In this document: one piece after another, positions 36,372 to 44,364 of the stretch | How positions within the stretch are numbered: position 1 is the first letter of the stretch | How the letters are laid out: each line of letters begins with the position of its first letter | Source: Pseudomonadota bacterium | GTDB lineage: Bacteria; Pseudomonadota; Alphaproteobacteria; Reyranellales; Reyranellaceae | Assembly (NCBI GenBank): GCA_018240745.1 | Contig: JAFEFF010000202.1 | Coordinates: 1 to 64,000, forward strand | Reading direction: 5' to 3' | Length of the DNA: 64,000 nt | Program-made: the position numbers and the translations under genes | The notes under the pieces: model-generated | Told to the model about the DNA's origin: nothing | The model's input: the letters and a program-made list of their open reading frames with translations, nothing else | Databases searched by the model: none

Positions 36372-36601
36372 AGCCTGCGAGGCTCCGGGCAGGTTCGTAC
36401 TCGCCCGGCCAAGTCGTTGGGAACAGGGAGAAAAGCTCTTTTCCTCAAAGTCCTTGGGGAGATTAGTCAGGTTTTTTGAACTTTCCCAGGATGCTTCGCA
36501 ACCAATCCGCTGGCCGTGTCGTTGTCTGCATGTGACCGGGTCACTTGGCGTCGCCCCTGCCCCCCGCTCTGCGATGCCACCCTCCCCGCCTGGTCATTCA
36601 T

Positions 36602-36630
36602 GCCCGCCCTAGAGTCCCTCTAGGGCGGGC
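36602..36630. terminator. Strong hairpin between convergent genes
   Basis: GCCCGCCCTAGA and TCTAGGGCGGGC form a perfect 12-bp stem with a five-base loop (36,614-36,618). It has no long T-run on either strand. With the next hairpin it lies in the gap of about 298 bp between the amidohydrolase stop (36,371) and the egtD stop (36,670), where no gene was found. Confidence 0.6.
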
Positions 36631-36640
36631 TGCCTCTTCC

Positions 36641-36666
36641 AGGGCCCTGCCTCCGGACAGGGCCCT
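36641..36666. terminator. Second hairpin, near the egtD stop
   Basis: AGGGCCCTG and CAGGGCCCT form a nine-base-pair stem with an eight-base loop, 3 bp before the egtD stop. On the plus strand it is followed by TTCC only. It may act with the neighbouring hairpin as a bidirectional terminator. Confidence 0.5.
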
Positions 36667-36669
36667 TTC

Positions 36670-37638
36670 CTATGTGCGGCGGATGCTTTCCAGATAGGCG
36701 ACCGCGAACAGCCGCTCGGGATCGGTCCAGATGTCGGCGAGGCGGAAGCCACCGGCCTCCGCCAGGCCTGCCAGATCGTCCGCGTCGTACTTGTACGAAT
36801 ACTCGGTGTGCACGCGCTCACCGGCAGCGAACTCGAAGCGCTGGCCCGCCACCGTCACCGTCTGTTGCCTGAGGCTGCGGAAGTAGATCTCGATCCGGCC
36901 CTCGGCCTCGTCATAGAAGGCCTCGTGCGCGAAGGCGGACAGGTCGAACGTGGCCTGCAGCTCTCGGTTCATCCGCCGCAGCAGGTTGAGCGTGAACGCC
37001 GCCGTGACACCGGCCTGGTCGTTGTAGGCGTCGTGCAGACGCTGCGGGTCCTTCTTGAGGTCCGCGCCCAGCACCAGCGCACCATCGTCGCCGACCAGAG
37101 CCCGCACGTTGCGCAGGAACGCCGTCGCCTCCCCGGTCGTGAGGTTGCCGATCGTCGAGCCCGGAAAGAATCCCAGGCGGCGTCCTCTGCTCTCGATTGG
37201 CGGCACCGGCCCCATGAAGTCGGCGCATACCGGGTCGACCTTCAGGTTCGGATAGTCGCGACGCAGTTGGGATGCCGTCGCATCGAGGTGCTCTCGCGAG
37301 ATGTCGATCGGCGCGTAGAGCGCGAGTTCCGGCAGCGCGTCGATCAAGAGCCGCGACTTCACGCTCGAGCCGCTGCCGAACTCGATCAGCGCGCAGCCCG
37401 GCCCTGCACGCCGGCCGATCTCGGCGGCGCGCTGCTTCAGGATCTCGGTCTCGGTGCGGGTGAGATAGTACTCCGGCAGCTCGCAGATCTCGTCGAACAG
37501 TGCCGAGCCGCGGGCGTCGTACAGGAACTTCGCCGGGATGGCGCGCGGGCGCGCCGACAGCCCGTCCAGCACCGCGCGACGGAACTCCTCGCGGTCGGCC
37601 GTCTCCTCGACCTTGAGACCAACAAGTGGACCGTTCAT
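36670..37638 (-). CDS. egtD: Ergothioneine synthesis: histidine N-alpha-methyltransferase
   Basis: A 322-residue protein that matches EgtD throughout: KFLYDARGSALFDEICELPEYY at the N-terminus in two adjoining parts, LIEFGSGSSVKSRLLID for SAM binding, and FFPGSTIGNL in the core. EgtD methylates the amino group of histidine three times to hercynine. The start overlaps the egtB stop as ATGA, confirming a two-gene operon; the longer open frame upstream is read-through of egtB. Confidence 0.95.
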   Translation of the reverse strand: MNGPLVGLKVEETADREEFRRAVLDGLSARPRAIPAKFLYDARGSALFDEICELPEYYLTRTETEILKQRAAEIGRRAGPGCALIEFGSGSSVKSRLLIDALPELALYAPIDISREHLDATASQLRRDYPNLKVDPVCADFMGPVPPIESRGRRLGFFPGSTIGNLTTGEATAFLRNVRALVGDDGALVLGADLKKDPQRLHDAYNDQAGVTAAFTLNLLRRMNRELQATFDLSAFAHEAFYDEAEGRIEIYFRSLRQQTVTVAGQRFEFAAGERVHTEYSYKYDADDLAGLAEAGGFRLADIWTDPERLFAVAYLESIRRT

Positions 37639-38900
37639 CGGAGATCCTCTGCCAGGCGAATCCCCCCGAACATCCAGCGCGCGTCCGGCGGAAAGAAGTT
37701 GCGATAGGTCGCACGGATATGGTCTCGCGGAGTCGCCGCGCACCCGCCACGCAGCACCATCTGGTTGGCCATGAATTTGCCGTTGTACTCGCCAATCGCG
37801 CCCGGCGGCTCGCGAAATCCCGGGTAGGCGACGTAGGGGCTGGCGGTCCACTCCCACACGTCGCCGATCATCTGCGCGAGTCCTTCGCTGTGCGCCGGCA
37901 CCGGATGAAGGTGGCGGGCATCGAGCATGTTGGCGCCCACCATGCTGGCACACGACGTAACGTCAGGCGCGGCAAGCTCCCACTCCTCCTCGCGCGGCAG
38001 GCGCTTGCCGGCCCACTTGGCGTACGCCGCCGCCTCGTAGAAACTGACATGACAGACCGGCTCTTCGGCACGCCGCGGCCGCAGGCCGGCGAGCGTGAAG
38101 ATGCCGTCCTCGTGCCAATAGAGCGGCGCTTGCCAGCCGCGCTGCTTCACGAGATCCCACCCGGCCGACAGCCAGAACTCCGGCCGGCGATAGCCGCCCT
38201 CGTCGACGAAGGCCTGGTACTCGCCGCAGGTGACGAGGCGCGTCGCCAGCGCAAACGGATCGACCCACGAGCGATGGCGCGGGCCCTCGTTGTCGAACGC
38301 AAACCCCTCGCCCGCGTGCCCGGTCTCGACCAGCCCGCCCTCGAAGTCGATCCAGCCCAGCGACGCACCCGAGGCTTTTGGCGCGCGCTCCGGGGCATAG
38401 GCCGGGAACAGCGGGTTCAGCGACAGCGCGTGCTTGATATCCATCAGGATCAACTCCTGATGCTGCTGCTCGTGGTGTAGCCCGAGTTCGATCAGTCCGG
38501 TCTCCTCGCTGCGGTTCGACCCGATCAGCTCGGCCATCGCCTCGGTGACGGATCGGCGATAGGCGAGGATCTCACCGACACCGGGCCGGGTGATCAGGCC
38601 GCGCTGGGGCCGCGGATGACGTGGACCGACCGCCTCGTAGTAGGAGTTGAACAGGTACTCGTAGGCGGGCTCGAATGCGCGATAGTGGGGGAGCCGGGGC
38701 TTGAGCACAAAGGTTTCGAAGAACCACGTGGTGTGCGCCAGATGCCACTTGGTCGGGCTGGCGTCGGGCATCGACTGGACGGTCTGGTCTTCGGGAGAGA
38801 GAGGTTCGGCAAGCGCTTCGGTCTGGCGACGAACCCTTCGGAACCGGTCGAGCAGCGGGAGGGCGTGCGCGGGCACGCTACGCGTTGTCAGTTTCGGCAC
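37635..38900 (-). CDS. egtB: Ergothioneine synthesis: hercynylcysteine sulfoxide synthase
   Basis: A 421-residue EgtB. The DinB-like domain supplies the iron ligands: WHLAHTTWFFETF near residue 52 and LHHEQQHQEL near 144, which together give the three-histidine site. The FGE-sulfatase domain follows, with GDVWEWTASPY and LRGGCAATPRDHIR. It joins hercynine with a thiol (gamma-glutamylcysteine or cysteine, depending on type) using oxygen. No egtA or egtC is nearby. A GSR-type promoter element lies just upstream (38,921-38,946). Confidence 0.95.
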   Translation of the reverse strand: MPKLTTRSVPAHALPLLDRFRRVRRQTEALAEPLSPEDQTVQSMPDASPTKWHLAHTTWFFETFVLKPRLPHYRAFEPAYEYLFNSYYEAVGPRHPRPQRGLITRPGVGEILAYRRSVTEAMAELIGSNRSEETGLIELGLHHEQQHQELILMDIKHALSLNPLFPAYAPERAPKASGASLGWIDFEGGLVETGHAGEGFAFDNEGPRHRSWVDPFALATRLVTCGEYQAFVDEGGYRRPEFWLSAGWDLVKQRGWQAPLYWHEDGIFTLAGLRPRRAEEPVCHVSFYEAAAYAKWAGKRLPREEEWELAAPDVTSCASMVGANMLDARHLHPVPAHSEGLAQMIGDVWEWTASPYVAYPGFREPPGAIGEYNGKFMANQMVLRGGCAATPRDHIRATYRNFFPPDARWMFGGIRLAEDLR

Positions 38901-38920
38901 GACACCTCCGCATCGCGACT

Positions 38921-38946
38921 AACGCGAGCTGAGAATACCCGGTTGC
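38921..38946 (-). promoter_or_regulatory. Candidate EcfG (GSR) promoter of egtBD
   Basis: On the minus strand GCAAC (38,946-38,942), 17 bases, then CGTT (38,924-38,921), which is 20 bases before the egtB start. The known EcfG consensus is GGAAC-N16/17-CGTT, so only the second base differs, a difference shared by several elements in this window. Confidence 0.5.
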
Positions 38947-38991
38947 CGGACCTATGTTAGCGTTGTCTCCGTACCGGAGAAGGGAAAGAAC

Positions 38992-39900
38992 GTGCCGGTT
39001 TGCGAAATCGATCCCTGGCGTACCCAGTATTTCACGCGGGTCCCCTGTCCCGACGACGTCTTCATCCCGACTGAGGACTGCGACGCCTGGTTGTGGAACC
39101 CCAACCACCGCTGGGTCTACGACAAGCTCGCCGTGGCGTTGAGCCAGGGGCTCGAGGCAGCGCCGCATGGCGTTAACCCTCCGAACTATCCGGTCTTTTC
39201 CAAGCCGATCTACAACCTGAAAGGGATGGGCGTGGGCAGCCGCCCCCTGCATTCTGAATCGGACTACATCGCCGCATATCGACCGGGACATTTCTGGACG
39301 ACCCTGCTGGAGGGCGACCATGTGAGCAGTGACGTCGTGGTAATTGACGGCGAGCCGAAATGGTGGCGGCACGCCCATGGCGTCACCGGCGAGCAGGGGA
39401 CGTTCGACTGCTGGGAGATCGGTGCCGGCCACAATCCGGCGGTCGAGGGCTGGGTCAGGCAATGGAGCCGCGAGCATCTCAAGGGTTATAGCGGCATCGT
39501 CAATCTCGAGACGATTGGCGCGCGCATCATCGAGGTGCATCTGCGCTTCGCGGACCAGTGGCCCGATCTCTATGGGGGCGATCCGTGGGTAGCGGCTTTG
39601 GTGCGGCTCTACAAGGATCACATCTGGGAATTCGACGACAGCAAGCGGCGCACCGGCTACAGCGTGGTGCTGTTCTCGCCGCATGGGCGACGGTATCGCC
39701 ATCCGCCCACGAAGCTGCAGGACGAGATCGTCGCCATGCCCGGCGTCTCGAGCCTGCAGATCACTTTCCACGAGCACTGGGCGCCCGAGCGCCACGCCAT
39801 GCCCCCCGGCGGTTTTCGGGTGGCCATTGTCAATTGCTGGAATCGCGCCGCCGGCAACGCCGCCCGCGAAAAGCTGCGCGCCCACTTCGATCAGGCGTAA
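38992..39900 (+). CDS. ATP-grasp-like hypothetical protein
   Basis: 302 residues, not assigned to a named family. Several phrases follow the order seen in ATP-grasp enzymes: PVFSKPIYNLKGMGVGS (nucleotide-binding lysine and flexible loop), VVVIDGEPKWW, and IVNLETIGARIIEVHLRF, which resembles the C-terminal metal-binding E...N/H site. It is unusually rich in Trp and His. GTG start at 38,992 with AGAAGGG about eight bases upstream. If ATP-grasp, it would ligate a carboxylate and an amine; the partner is unknown. Confidence 0.5.
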   Translation: MPVCEIDPWRTQYFTRVPCPDDVFIPTEDCDAWLWNPNHRWVYDKLAVALSQGLEAAPHGVNPPNYPVFSKPIYNLKGMGVGSRPLHSESDYIAAYRPGHFWTTLLEGDHVSSDVVVIDGEPKWWRHAHGVTGEQGTFDCWEIGAGHNPAVEGWVRQWSREHLKGYSGIVNLETIGARIIEVHLRFADQWPDLYGGDPWVAALVRLYKDHIWEFDDSKRRTGYSVVLFSPHGRRYRHPPTKLQDEIVAMPGVSSLQITFHEHWAPERHAMPPGGFRVAIVNCWNRAAGNAAREKLRAHFDQA

Positions 39901-39969
39901 CAGTCACACCCGAGGCCAAAGGCCGAAGGAGATCCTCGAAGATCCTTCTTCGCTCGGGAGGGCAGAGCG

Positions 39970-40287
39970 CTATATCGGCCGGCGGTAGTCGATCTCGCGG
40001 CGCACGCAGCGATCGAAACGACTGGTGCCGCGCGACAGGCCGTAGGACAGGCACGCCTCCTGCGCATCCGCCTCGAGCCGGGTTGCGGCATAGCCCGCCG
40101 CCATGCGGCCCCGTGCGCGTGCCGCGGCCTCGCGTTCGGCGCAGATGCGATGGGCCTGGGTGCCGGGCGCATAACCGTAGGCGCTGCAGGCATCGTCGAC
40201 CCGCGGCGCCGGAACGACGGTGCGACTTTCCTGGATGGTGCAGGCCGCCGCAAGCGCGCCGGCCAACACGACGATCGCGAAACGCAT
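39970..40287 (-). CDS. Lipoprotein with duplicated CxxYGxxxGT motif
   Basis: A 105-residue lipoprotein with a signal ending LAAAC. The mature part contains two copies of a Cys motif: ACSAYGYAPGTQAHRIC and ACLSYGLSRGTSRFDRC, joined by an Arg/Ala helix. The same motif occurs once in the lipoprotein at 41,492-41,698. The paired cysteines, 15 residues apart in each unit, may form disulfides in the periplasm. It lies 17 bp downstream of the DUF1328 gene and probably shares its GSR-type promoter. Function unknown. Confidence 0.75.
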   Translation of the reverse strand: MRFAIVVLAGALAAACTIQESRTVVPAPRVDDACSAYGYAPGTQAHRICAEREAAARARGRMAAGYAATRLEADAQEACLSYGLSRGTSRFDRCVRREIDYRRPI

Positions 40288-40304
40288 CACGGACCTCTCC
40301 AGGT

Positions 40305-40472
40305 TCACGGGCTGCGCCGCAGGAAGTTCGCGAGCAGGCTCACGACGAACAGCACGAGCGCGACCACGAAAAGGATTTGCGCAATGCCGGTGGCGGTCGA
40401 GGCGATGCCGCCGAAGCCGAAGATGGCGGCGATCAAGGCCACGACCAGGAACATCAACGCCCAATAAAGCAT
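40305..40472 (-). CDS. DUF1328 small membrane protein (YtjA type)
   Basis: A 55-residue protein of two membrane spans ([20 protein letters not shown]; then [19 protein letters not shown]). The FGFGGIAS turn between spans is the DUF1328 signature. AGGAG lies eight bases upstream of the ATG. Genes of this family are frequent members of stress regulons; here a canonical EcfG-type promoter lies 43 bases before the start. Confidence 0.9.
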   Translation of the reverse strand: MLYWALMFLVVALIAAIFGFGGIASTATGIAQILFVVALVLFVVSLLANFLRRSP

Positions 40473-40514
40473 GGGTCTCTCTCCTGGGTTGAGGGGTGTC
40501 GTTTGGCCCCCGTT

Positions 40515-40539
40515 AACGTGGCCCCGGCAAGGCGGTTCC
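40515..40539 (-). promoter_or_regulatory. Canonical EcfG promoter of the DUF1328 operon
   Basis: Minus strand GGAAC (40,539-40,535), exactly 16 bases, CGTT (40,518-40,515), then 42 bases to the ATG at 40,472. It is a full match to the published alphaproteobacterial GSR consensus. Confidence 0.7.
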
Positions 40540-40541
40540 GG

Positions 40542-40566
40542 GCAACTCCTGCGACTAGGGATCGTT
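40542..40566 (+). promoter_or_regulatory. Distal candidate EcfG promoter, divergent region
   Basis: GCAAC (40,542-40,546), 16 bases, CGTT (40,563-40,566) on the plus strand. It lies just outside the oppositely directed DUF1328 promoter and would give a leader of about 115 bases to the gene at 40,688. Confidence 0.35.
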
Positions 40567-40618
40567 AGGGTGGGAATGCAGCTACCCAAGGGCTGCGGCA
40601 AAAAGGCGGAACCGCCGG

Positions 40619-40643
40619 GCAACCGCAAGAGGGCACCGGCGTT
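40619..40643 (+). promoter_or_regulatory. Proximal candidate EcfG promoter of the 45-residue gene
   Basis: GCAAC (40,619-40,623), 16 bases, CGTT (40,640-40,643), 44 bases before the ATG at 40,688. It has the same second-base variant as the egtB and csbD elements. Confidence 0.45.
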
Positions 40644-40687
40644 CAACACTGCTAAGGCCCCCTTGAACGACCAACGGAGGCTACTCC

Positions 40688-40825
40688 ATGCGACGCGAAG
40701 TTAGTCCGGTTGAATCGCGCGGCGGTGTCGTCAGCGGTCGTGTCATGCTCGTGCTGGCGTCCTCGGTCGTAGGTGCCATCATCGCACTTGCGCTCGCCTG
40801 GGCCTTGTTCATCCGGCCGCATTGA
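40688..40825 (+). CDS. Small single-span membrane protein (45 aa)
   Basis: A 45-residue reading frame: basic, polar N-terminus ([13 protein letters not shown]), one hydrophobic span ([23 protein letters not shown]) and a short RPH tail. CGGAGG is placed about seven bases before the ATG, a good ribosome-binding site. Two GSR-like promoter elements lie upstream. No named family is recognised. Confidence 0.7.
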   Translation: MRREVSPVESRGGVVSGRVMLVLASSVVGAIIALALAWALFIRPH

Positions 40826-40859
40826 GCGCCTCGCCCCTTCTTTCACCGAGTAGCGTTGG

Positions 40860-41108
40860 ATGAGCCCGCCCGGTCACAAGCTAACCGACGCCGAAGGCGC
40901 CCTGCTCGACGAGATCGCCATCCTGGCCCGCAGCGAAGGGCCCGAGGTGCCGATCAAGGATCTCGAATTGCGGCTCGAGGACCGTGGCTTCACCGACATC
41001 CAGACGCGCCGGGCACTGATGTCCCTGCTGCGGCGCGGGCAGGTGGCGCTGTCCGGCGCCAAACGTGTGAGCTGGAGGGGCGCTGGCCCGAACGGGCATC
41101 CGCATTGA
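40860..41108 (+). CDS. Small winged-helix-like protein
   Basis: 82 residues. The order of predicted helices (LTDAEGALLDEIAILAR; PIKDLELRLEDRGF; DIQTRRALMSLLRRGQV) followed by a short strand pair resembles a winged-helix fold. No known family name. It follows the 45-residue gene by 34 bp in the same direction and may share its promoter. The ribosome-binding site is weak. Confidence 0.6.
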   Translation: MSPPGHKLTDAEGALLDEIAILARSEGPEVPIKDLELRLEDRGFTDIQTRRALMSLLRRGQVALSGAKRVSWRGAGPNGHPH

Positions 41109-41205
41109 TCGGAGCGCCGTAAATTTCAGGCAAGTCTTTGCCCGCTGTTGCCGATCTACCTGCCCACGGCACGTGTGGGCTCCGGCTTGGATGCGCTGGA
41201 CGAGC

Positions 41206-41466
41206 CTACTCGCGATACTCCGGATGGCGGCGAACGAACGCCACGACGAAGCTGCAGGCCGGCTGGATCTCGAGGCCGGCGCGGCGGGTGTCGTCGAGCG
41301 CCTCCTTGACGAGCTGCGAGGCATACCCTTTGCCCTCGTCCTCGGCCGGCACCTCCGTATGGGTGAAGACGCGCCGGCCGCCCTGCTGGTGATAGACCGC
41401 CAGCGCGAGCCCGTGCTCCGTCTTCATCTCGTAACGATTGAGCGCCGGGTTGTGCTTTACGGCCAC
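41206..41466 (-). CDS. Small GNAT-type acetyltransferase (YjdJ/NATD1-like)
   Basis: 86 residues, the compact GNAT subtype. It has VFTHTEVPAEDEGKGYASQLVKEAL, here quoted in two parts as VFTHTEVPAEDEGKG and YASQLVKEAL, which holds the acetyl-CoA loop (EGKGYAS). PACSFVVAFVRRHPEY near the end is also typical. It is probably co-transcribed with the lipoprotein gene 25 bp upstream. The substrate is unknown. Confidence 0.88.
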   Translation of the reverse strand: MAVKHNPALNRYEMKTEHGLALAVYHQQGGRRVFTHTEVPAEDEGKGYASQLVKEALDDTRRAGLEIQPACSFVVAFVRRHPEYRE

Positions 41467-41491
41467 TGGCGGCCTCCCGCGAGCGACCTCG

Positions 41492-41698
41492 CTAATGGAC
41501 CGGGTCGCCCATCACCCGGAGATGCCCGGTACCCGGCGCCTTCGCTTCCTGCTCCGTGCACAGGCGGTAGCGCGGCGTGCCGACATGGTAGCCGTAGGAG
41601 GTACAGGCATCGTCCGCCACGACGTAGGAGCGGTGCTCCGTCGTGCAGGAGGCAAGGCAGATCACGGCCATGGCAGCAACGATATGCTGTCGAATCAT
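41492..41698 (-). CDS. Small lipoprotein with one CxxYGxxxGT motif
   Basis: A 68-residue lipoprotein with lipobox LASC near residue 18 and one ACTSYGYHVGTPRYRLC unit, clearly related to both units of the lipoprotein at 39,970-40,287. A promoter-like element lies immediately upstream. Function unknown. Confidence 0.75.
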   Translation of the reverse strand: MIRQHIVAAMAVICLASCTTEHRSYVVADDACTSYGYHVGTPRYRLCTEQEAKAPGTGHLRVMGDPVH

Positions 41699-41706
41699 GC
41701 GGACCC

Positions 41707-41731
41707 AACGTCCGCCCCGCAGGACGGTTAC
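41707..41731 (-). promoter_or_regulatory. Weak candidate EcfG promoter
   Basis: Minus strand GTAAC (41,731-41,727), 16 bases, CGTT (41,710-41,707). It ends eight bases before the lipoprotein ATG, so transcription from it would be nearly leaderless. It is weaker than the other elements. Confidence 0.25.
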
Positions 41732-41743
41732 CCGGGTGCGTCA

Positions 41744-43315
41744 TCATGTGCGGTCCACCTGCCAGAACATCGGATAGGAGGATTGGATCAAGCCCTTCAG
41801 GTCGCTGCGATAGCCTGCCGGGATGGTGAACTGGCCCCACATGACCGACGGCGTGAGCGCGTAGGCCGCGGCCTGGATCTCGGCGGCGATCTTGCGCCGC
41901 TCCTCCAGCGTCGCGGCCTGTGTGAAGGATTTGAGAAGCCCCGGAATCTTGTCGTCGCACGACCAGCCGGGGTAGTCGGCGCTGCAGGTCGACGCGACAT
42001 AGAAGTGCGACAGCGGCGAGAACATGTCGGTGCCGTTGGAGTAGACCGGGAACATCGACCAGCCCTCCTTCTTCGACCGGCGCGCCAGCACGGTCGGCCA
42101 GTCGCGCGGCTGCTGATCGACGGTGAAGCCGATGTCCTTCATGTTCTGCACCAGCACGCGCGAGGCAGTCTGGCTGATCGAGCCCGACACCTCGAGGATG
42201 ATCACCGGCTCGCCCTTGTAGCCTGAAGCCTTGAGCTCGGCCTTGGCCGCCGCCAGGTCGAACTTGTTGCCGCCGGCGCCGGCCTCGGTGGTGAGCGGCG
42301 TGCCGCACATCCAGAAGGACGAACAGGACTGGGCGCGGTACTTCTCCGGCACGCCGATCGCCGTCAGGATCGCATCCTGGTCGACCAGCTTCCACATCAC
42401 CTTGCGCACTGCCGGATTGTCGAACGGCGGTGCGGCGTGATTGAGCCGGAAGTTGCCCTGGAACTGATGGATGCCTCCCAGGCCCATCAGCTTCACGCTC
42501 TTCTCCTGCTCGAGGATCGGCAGCATGTCGAAGGGCAGGTACTGCATGTAATCGATCTCGCCCGCCATCAGCGCGTTGGCGCCGGTCGACTGGTCGGGCA
42601 TGACACGGAGCGTCAGCCGGTCGATCTTCACGCGCTTGCCGCCGGCCAGAAAATCCGGTGCCTCGGCGCGCGGCACGTAGTCGGAATTGCGCTCCAGCAC
42701 CATCACGTTGCCGGGGCGCCATTCGCTCTTCACGAACCGGAACGGGCCCGAGCCGATCGGCTCGGCGATCTGCTGGGTGGCCGCAGTGGCGGCGATACGC
42801 GCCGGCATGATCACCGGCAGCGGCGCGTTGGGCTTGCCGAGCACGTCGAGGATCATCGGGAACGGCTGCTTGAGCACGAACTCGAAGATGCGCGCTTCCT
42901 TGGCATCGAGCGTGGCGGTGTCGGCCATCAGCATCTTGCCCAGCGGATCGCGCATCGCCCAGCGCTTGACCGAGGCCACGACGTCGGACGCCGTTACCGG
43001 CGAACCGTCGTGGAATTTCAGGCCGTCGCGCAGGGTGAAGGTCCAGGTGAGCTTGTCGGCGCTCGCGTCCCAGCTCTCGACCATCTGCGGCTTGATCTGG
43101 CCCGCCTCGTTCATCGCGAACAGCATGTCGAAGACATGCAGCCCGAAGGTGCGGCTGATGGTGGCCGTGGTGAAATGGGGATCGAGGATCGTGACCTCCG
43201 ACTCCCACACCACCGTCATCGCTTTGGCGGCGCGCGCCTCGCGCGGCCGGATCAGGGAGGCGGCGGCCAATGCGGCGCCTCCCGCCAAAGTCGTTCGCCG
43301 CCCCAATCCGCTCAT
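41744..43315 (-). CDS. ABC transporter substrate-binding protein, family 5 (peptide/opine type)
   Basis: A 523-residue solute-binding protein. The N-terminus has a twin-arginine-like signal (GRRTTLAGGAALAAASL). The family-5 core includes LTWTFTLRDGLKFHDGSPVTASDVV. Such proteins deliver oligopeptides, dipeptides, opines or glutathione to an ABC permease. No permease or ATPase gene adjoins it, so it is an orphan here. The start fits the signal peptide. Confidence 0.92.
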   Translation of the reverse strand: MSGLGRRTTLAGGAALAAASLIRPREARAAKAMTVVWESEVTILDPHFTTATISRTFGLHVFDMLFAMNEAGQIKPQMVESWDASADKLTWTFTLRDGLKFHDGSPVTASDVVASVKRWAMRDPLGKMLMADTATLDAKEARIFEFVLKQPFPMILDVLGKPNAPLPVIMPARIAATAATQQIAEPIGSGPFRFVKSEWRPGNVMVLERNSDYVPRAEAPDFLAGGKRVKIDRLTLRVMPDQSTGANALMAGEIDYMQYLPFDMLPILEQEKSVKLMGLGGIHQFQGNFRLNHAAPPFDNPAVRKVMWKLVDQDAILTAIGVPEKYRAQSCSSFWMCGTPLTTEAGAGGNKFDLAAAKAELKASGYKGEPVIILEVSGSISQTASRVLVQNMKDIGFTVDQQPRDWPTVLARRSKKEGWSMFPVYSNGTDMFSPLSHFYVASTCSADYPGWSCDDKIPGLLKSFTQAATLEERRKIAAEIQAAAYALTPSVMWGQFTIPAGYRSDLKGLIQSSYPMFWQVDRT

Positions 43316-43370
43316 ACGCTACTCCCTGTCGTTGCGGCCTGGAGCGTAGCGTCGATCGCCCGCCAGCGAA

Positions 43371-43396
43371 AAGGGCCGGCACGCCGGCCGGCCCTT
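43371..43396 (-). terminator. Intrinsic terminator after the gene at 43422
   Basis: AAGGGCCGGC and GCCGGCCCTT form a 10-bp stem with a 6-base loop, followed on the minus strand by TTTTCGC overlapping the stem end. It fits the end of the leftward csbD-like unit (44,323 to 43,422). Confidence 0.6.
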
Positions 43397-43421
43397 CACG
43401 CGAAATGCGGACGGGGTGACG

Positions 43422-43991
43422 CTACGTCGGCGCCATCGGCAGGCAGGCGACCGTGTCGACGAACATGTCGACGCGCGGCCCGCGCACCGCCATGCCGAGC
43501 CGCTCGCCCGGGCCGGCCGGCGGCACGATCAGCCGCACCGATTCGACCTTCTGGCCGTGGTTCGTGAAGTGGCAGTCGACGATCGGATTGATCGTCGCGC
43601 CGCTGTTGTTGGTGACGTACAGGATCGCGATCCAGCGCTTGCCCGGAACCGCCTGCAGCGACGGCGTGTCGATGGTCATGATCGGCACGGTCGGGCCGGC
43701 GGTGATCGGCACGGTGCCCATCAGCTCGGCCCTGGGGTGAAGCTCTACCATTCCGGGGATGCTTGCCCGCTGGTCGCGCGGGTTGAATTCGCGGTTCACC
43801 GGGTGATTTGGATCGGTCGGCTGATAGGCATCGAGCGAATCCAGGTTCGGCGTCCACACCTTGCCGGTACGGGTATCGGTGATGTGGCCGGAATATTCGG
43901 TACCGGCCGCGAGGTTCTGGGCCAGCGCCGAGCCGGCCAGGGCGAGCGCCGCGACCGAGGCGGCGACCGCTGCGAAGCGAGAGGCCTTCAT
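43422..43991 (-). CDS. Secreted protein of unknown function
   Basis: 189 residues with a signal peptide ending GSALA. The mature part reads as a beta-rich domain with KRWIAILYVTNNSGATINPIVD and VRLIVPPAGPGERLGMAV. Two cysteines lie in the second half. No family is recognised. It follows the exported CsbD-like gene by 11 bp and probably shares its GSR-type promoter. Confidence 0.75.
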   Translation of the reverse strand: MKASRFAAVAASVAALALAGSALAQNLAAGTEYSGHITDTRTGKVWTPNLDSLDAYQPTDPNHPVNREFNPRDQRASIPGMVELHPRAELMGTVPITAGPTVPIMTIDTPSLQAVPGKRWIAILYVTNNSGATINPIVDCHFTNHGQKVESVRLIVPPAGPGERLGMAVRGPRVDMFVDTVACLPMAPT

Positions 43992-44002
43992 CGCCCGCTC
44001 TC

Positions 44003-44323
44003 CTACATGCTCTTGTACTTGTGCTCCCAGCCGCTCACTTGCGCCTCGGCCTGCTCCTGGCTGATGCCGTAGCGCATCTGGATCTTGCCGACGAGCTGGT
44101 CGCGGCGGCCCTGGATCTCCATCAGGTCATCGTCAGTGAGCTTGCCCCACTGTTCCTTGACGGCGCCCTTGGCGGTGTTCCAGCTTCCCTTGATCTTCTG
44201 CCAGATCGCGTTGGTGTCGGTCTTGACCGTCGTCGTCGTGGTCGTCGTGCTCTGGGCATGGACGACCGGCGAGGCCACGAGCGACGCCACGGCGAATGCG
44301 GCGAGAATTGTGATGGAACGCAC
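44003..44323 (-). CDS. Exported CsbD-domain protein
   Basis: 106 residues. A cleavable signal peptide (ending SPVVHAQ) precedes a run of threonines and a complete CsbD domain: IKGSWNTAKGAVKEQWGKLTDDDL with a helical C-terminal half (GKIQMRYGISQEQAEAQV). CsbD proteins are abundant, small, cytoplasmic stress proteins of unknown mechanism; export of one is unusual. A GSR-like promoter lies upstream at 44,365-44,389. Confidence 0.87.
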   Translation of the reverse strand: MRSITILAAFAVASLVASPVVHAQSTTTTTTTVKTDTNAIWQKIKGSWNTAKGAVKEQWGKLTDDDLMEIQGRRDQLVGKIQMRYGISQEQAEAQVSGWEHKYKSM

Positions 44324-44364
44324 GGCAACCTCCTGTGCTTTGGTCGCGCGATTGATGGCCGATT

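Noticed and set aside
36372-36669. Possible small gene in the gap between the amidohydrolase and egtD
   Set aside because: The only open frame continues from inside the amidohydrolase gene in another frame and lacks a ribosome-binding site; only hairpins are evident.
39905-39965. Imperfect inverted repeats (GAAGGA...TCCTTC and CCCGAG...CTCGGG)
   Set aside because: Stems are interrupted and no T-run follows; too weak to call a terminator, though one could serve the gene ending at 39,900.
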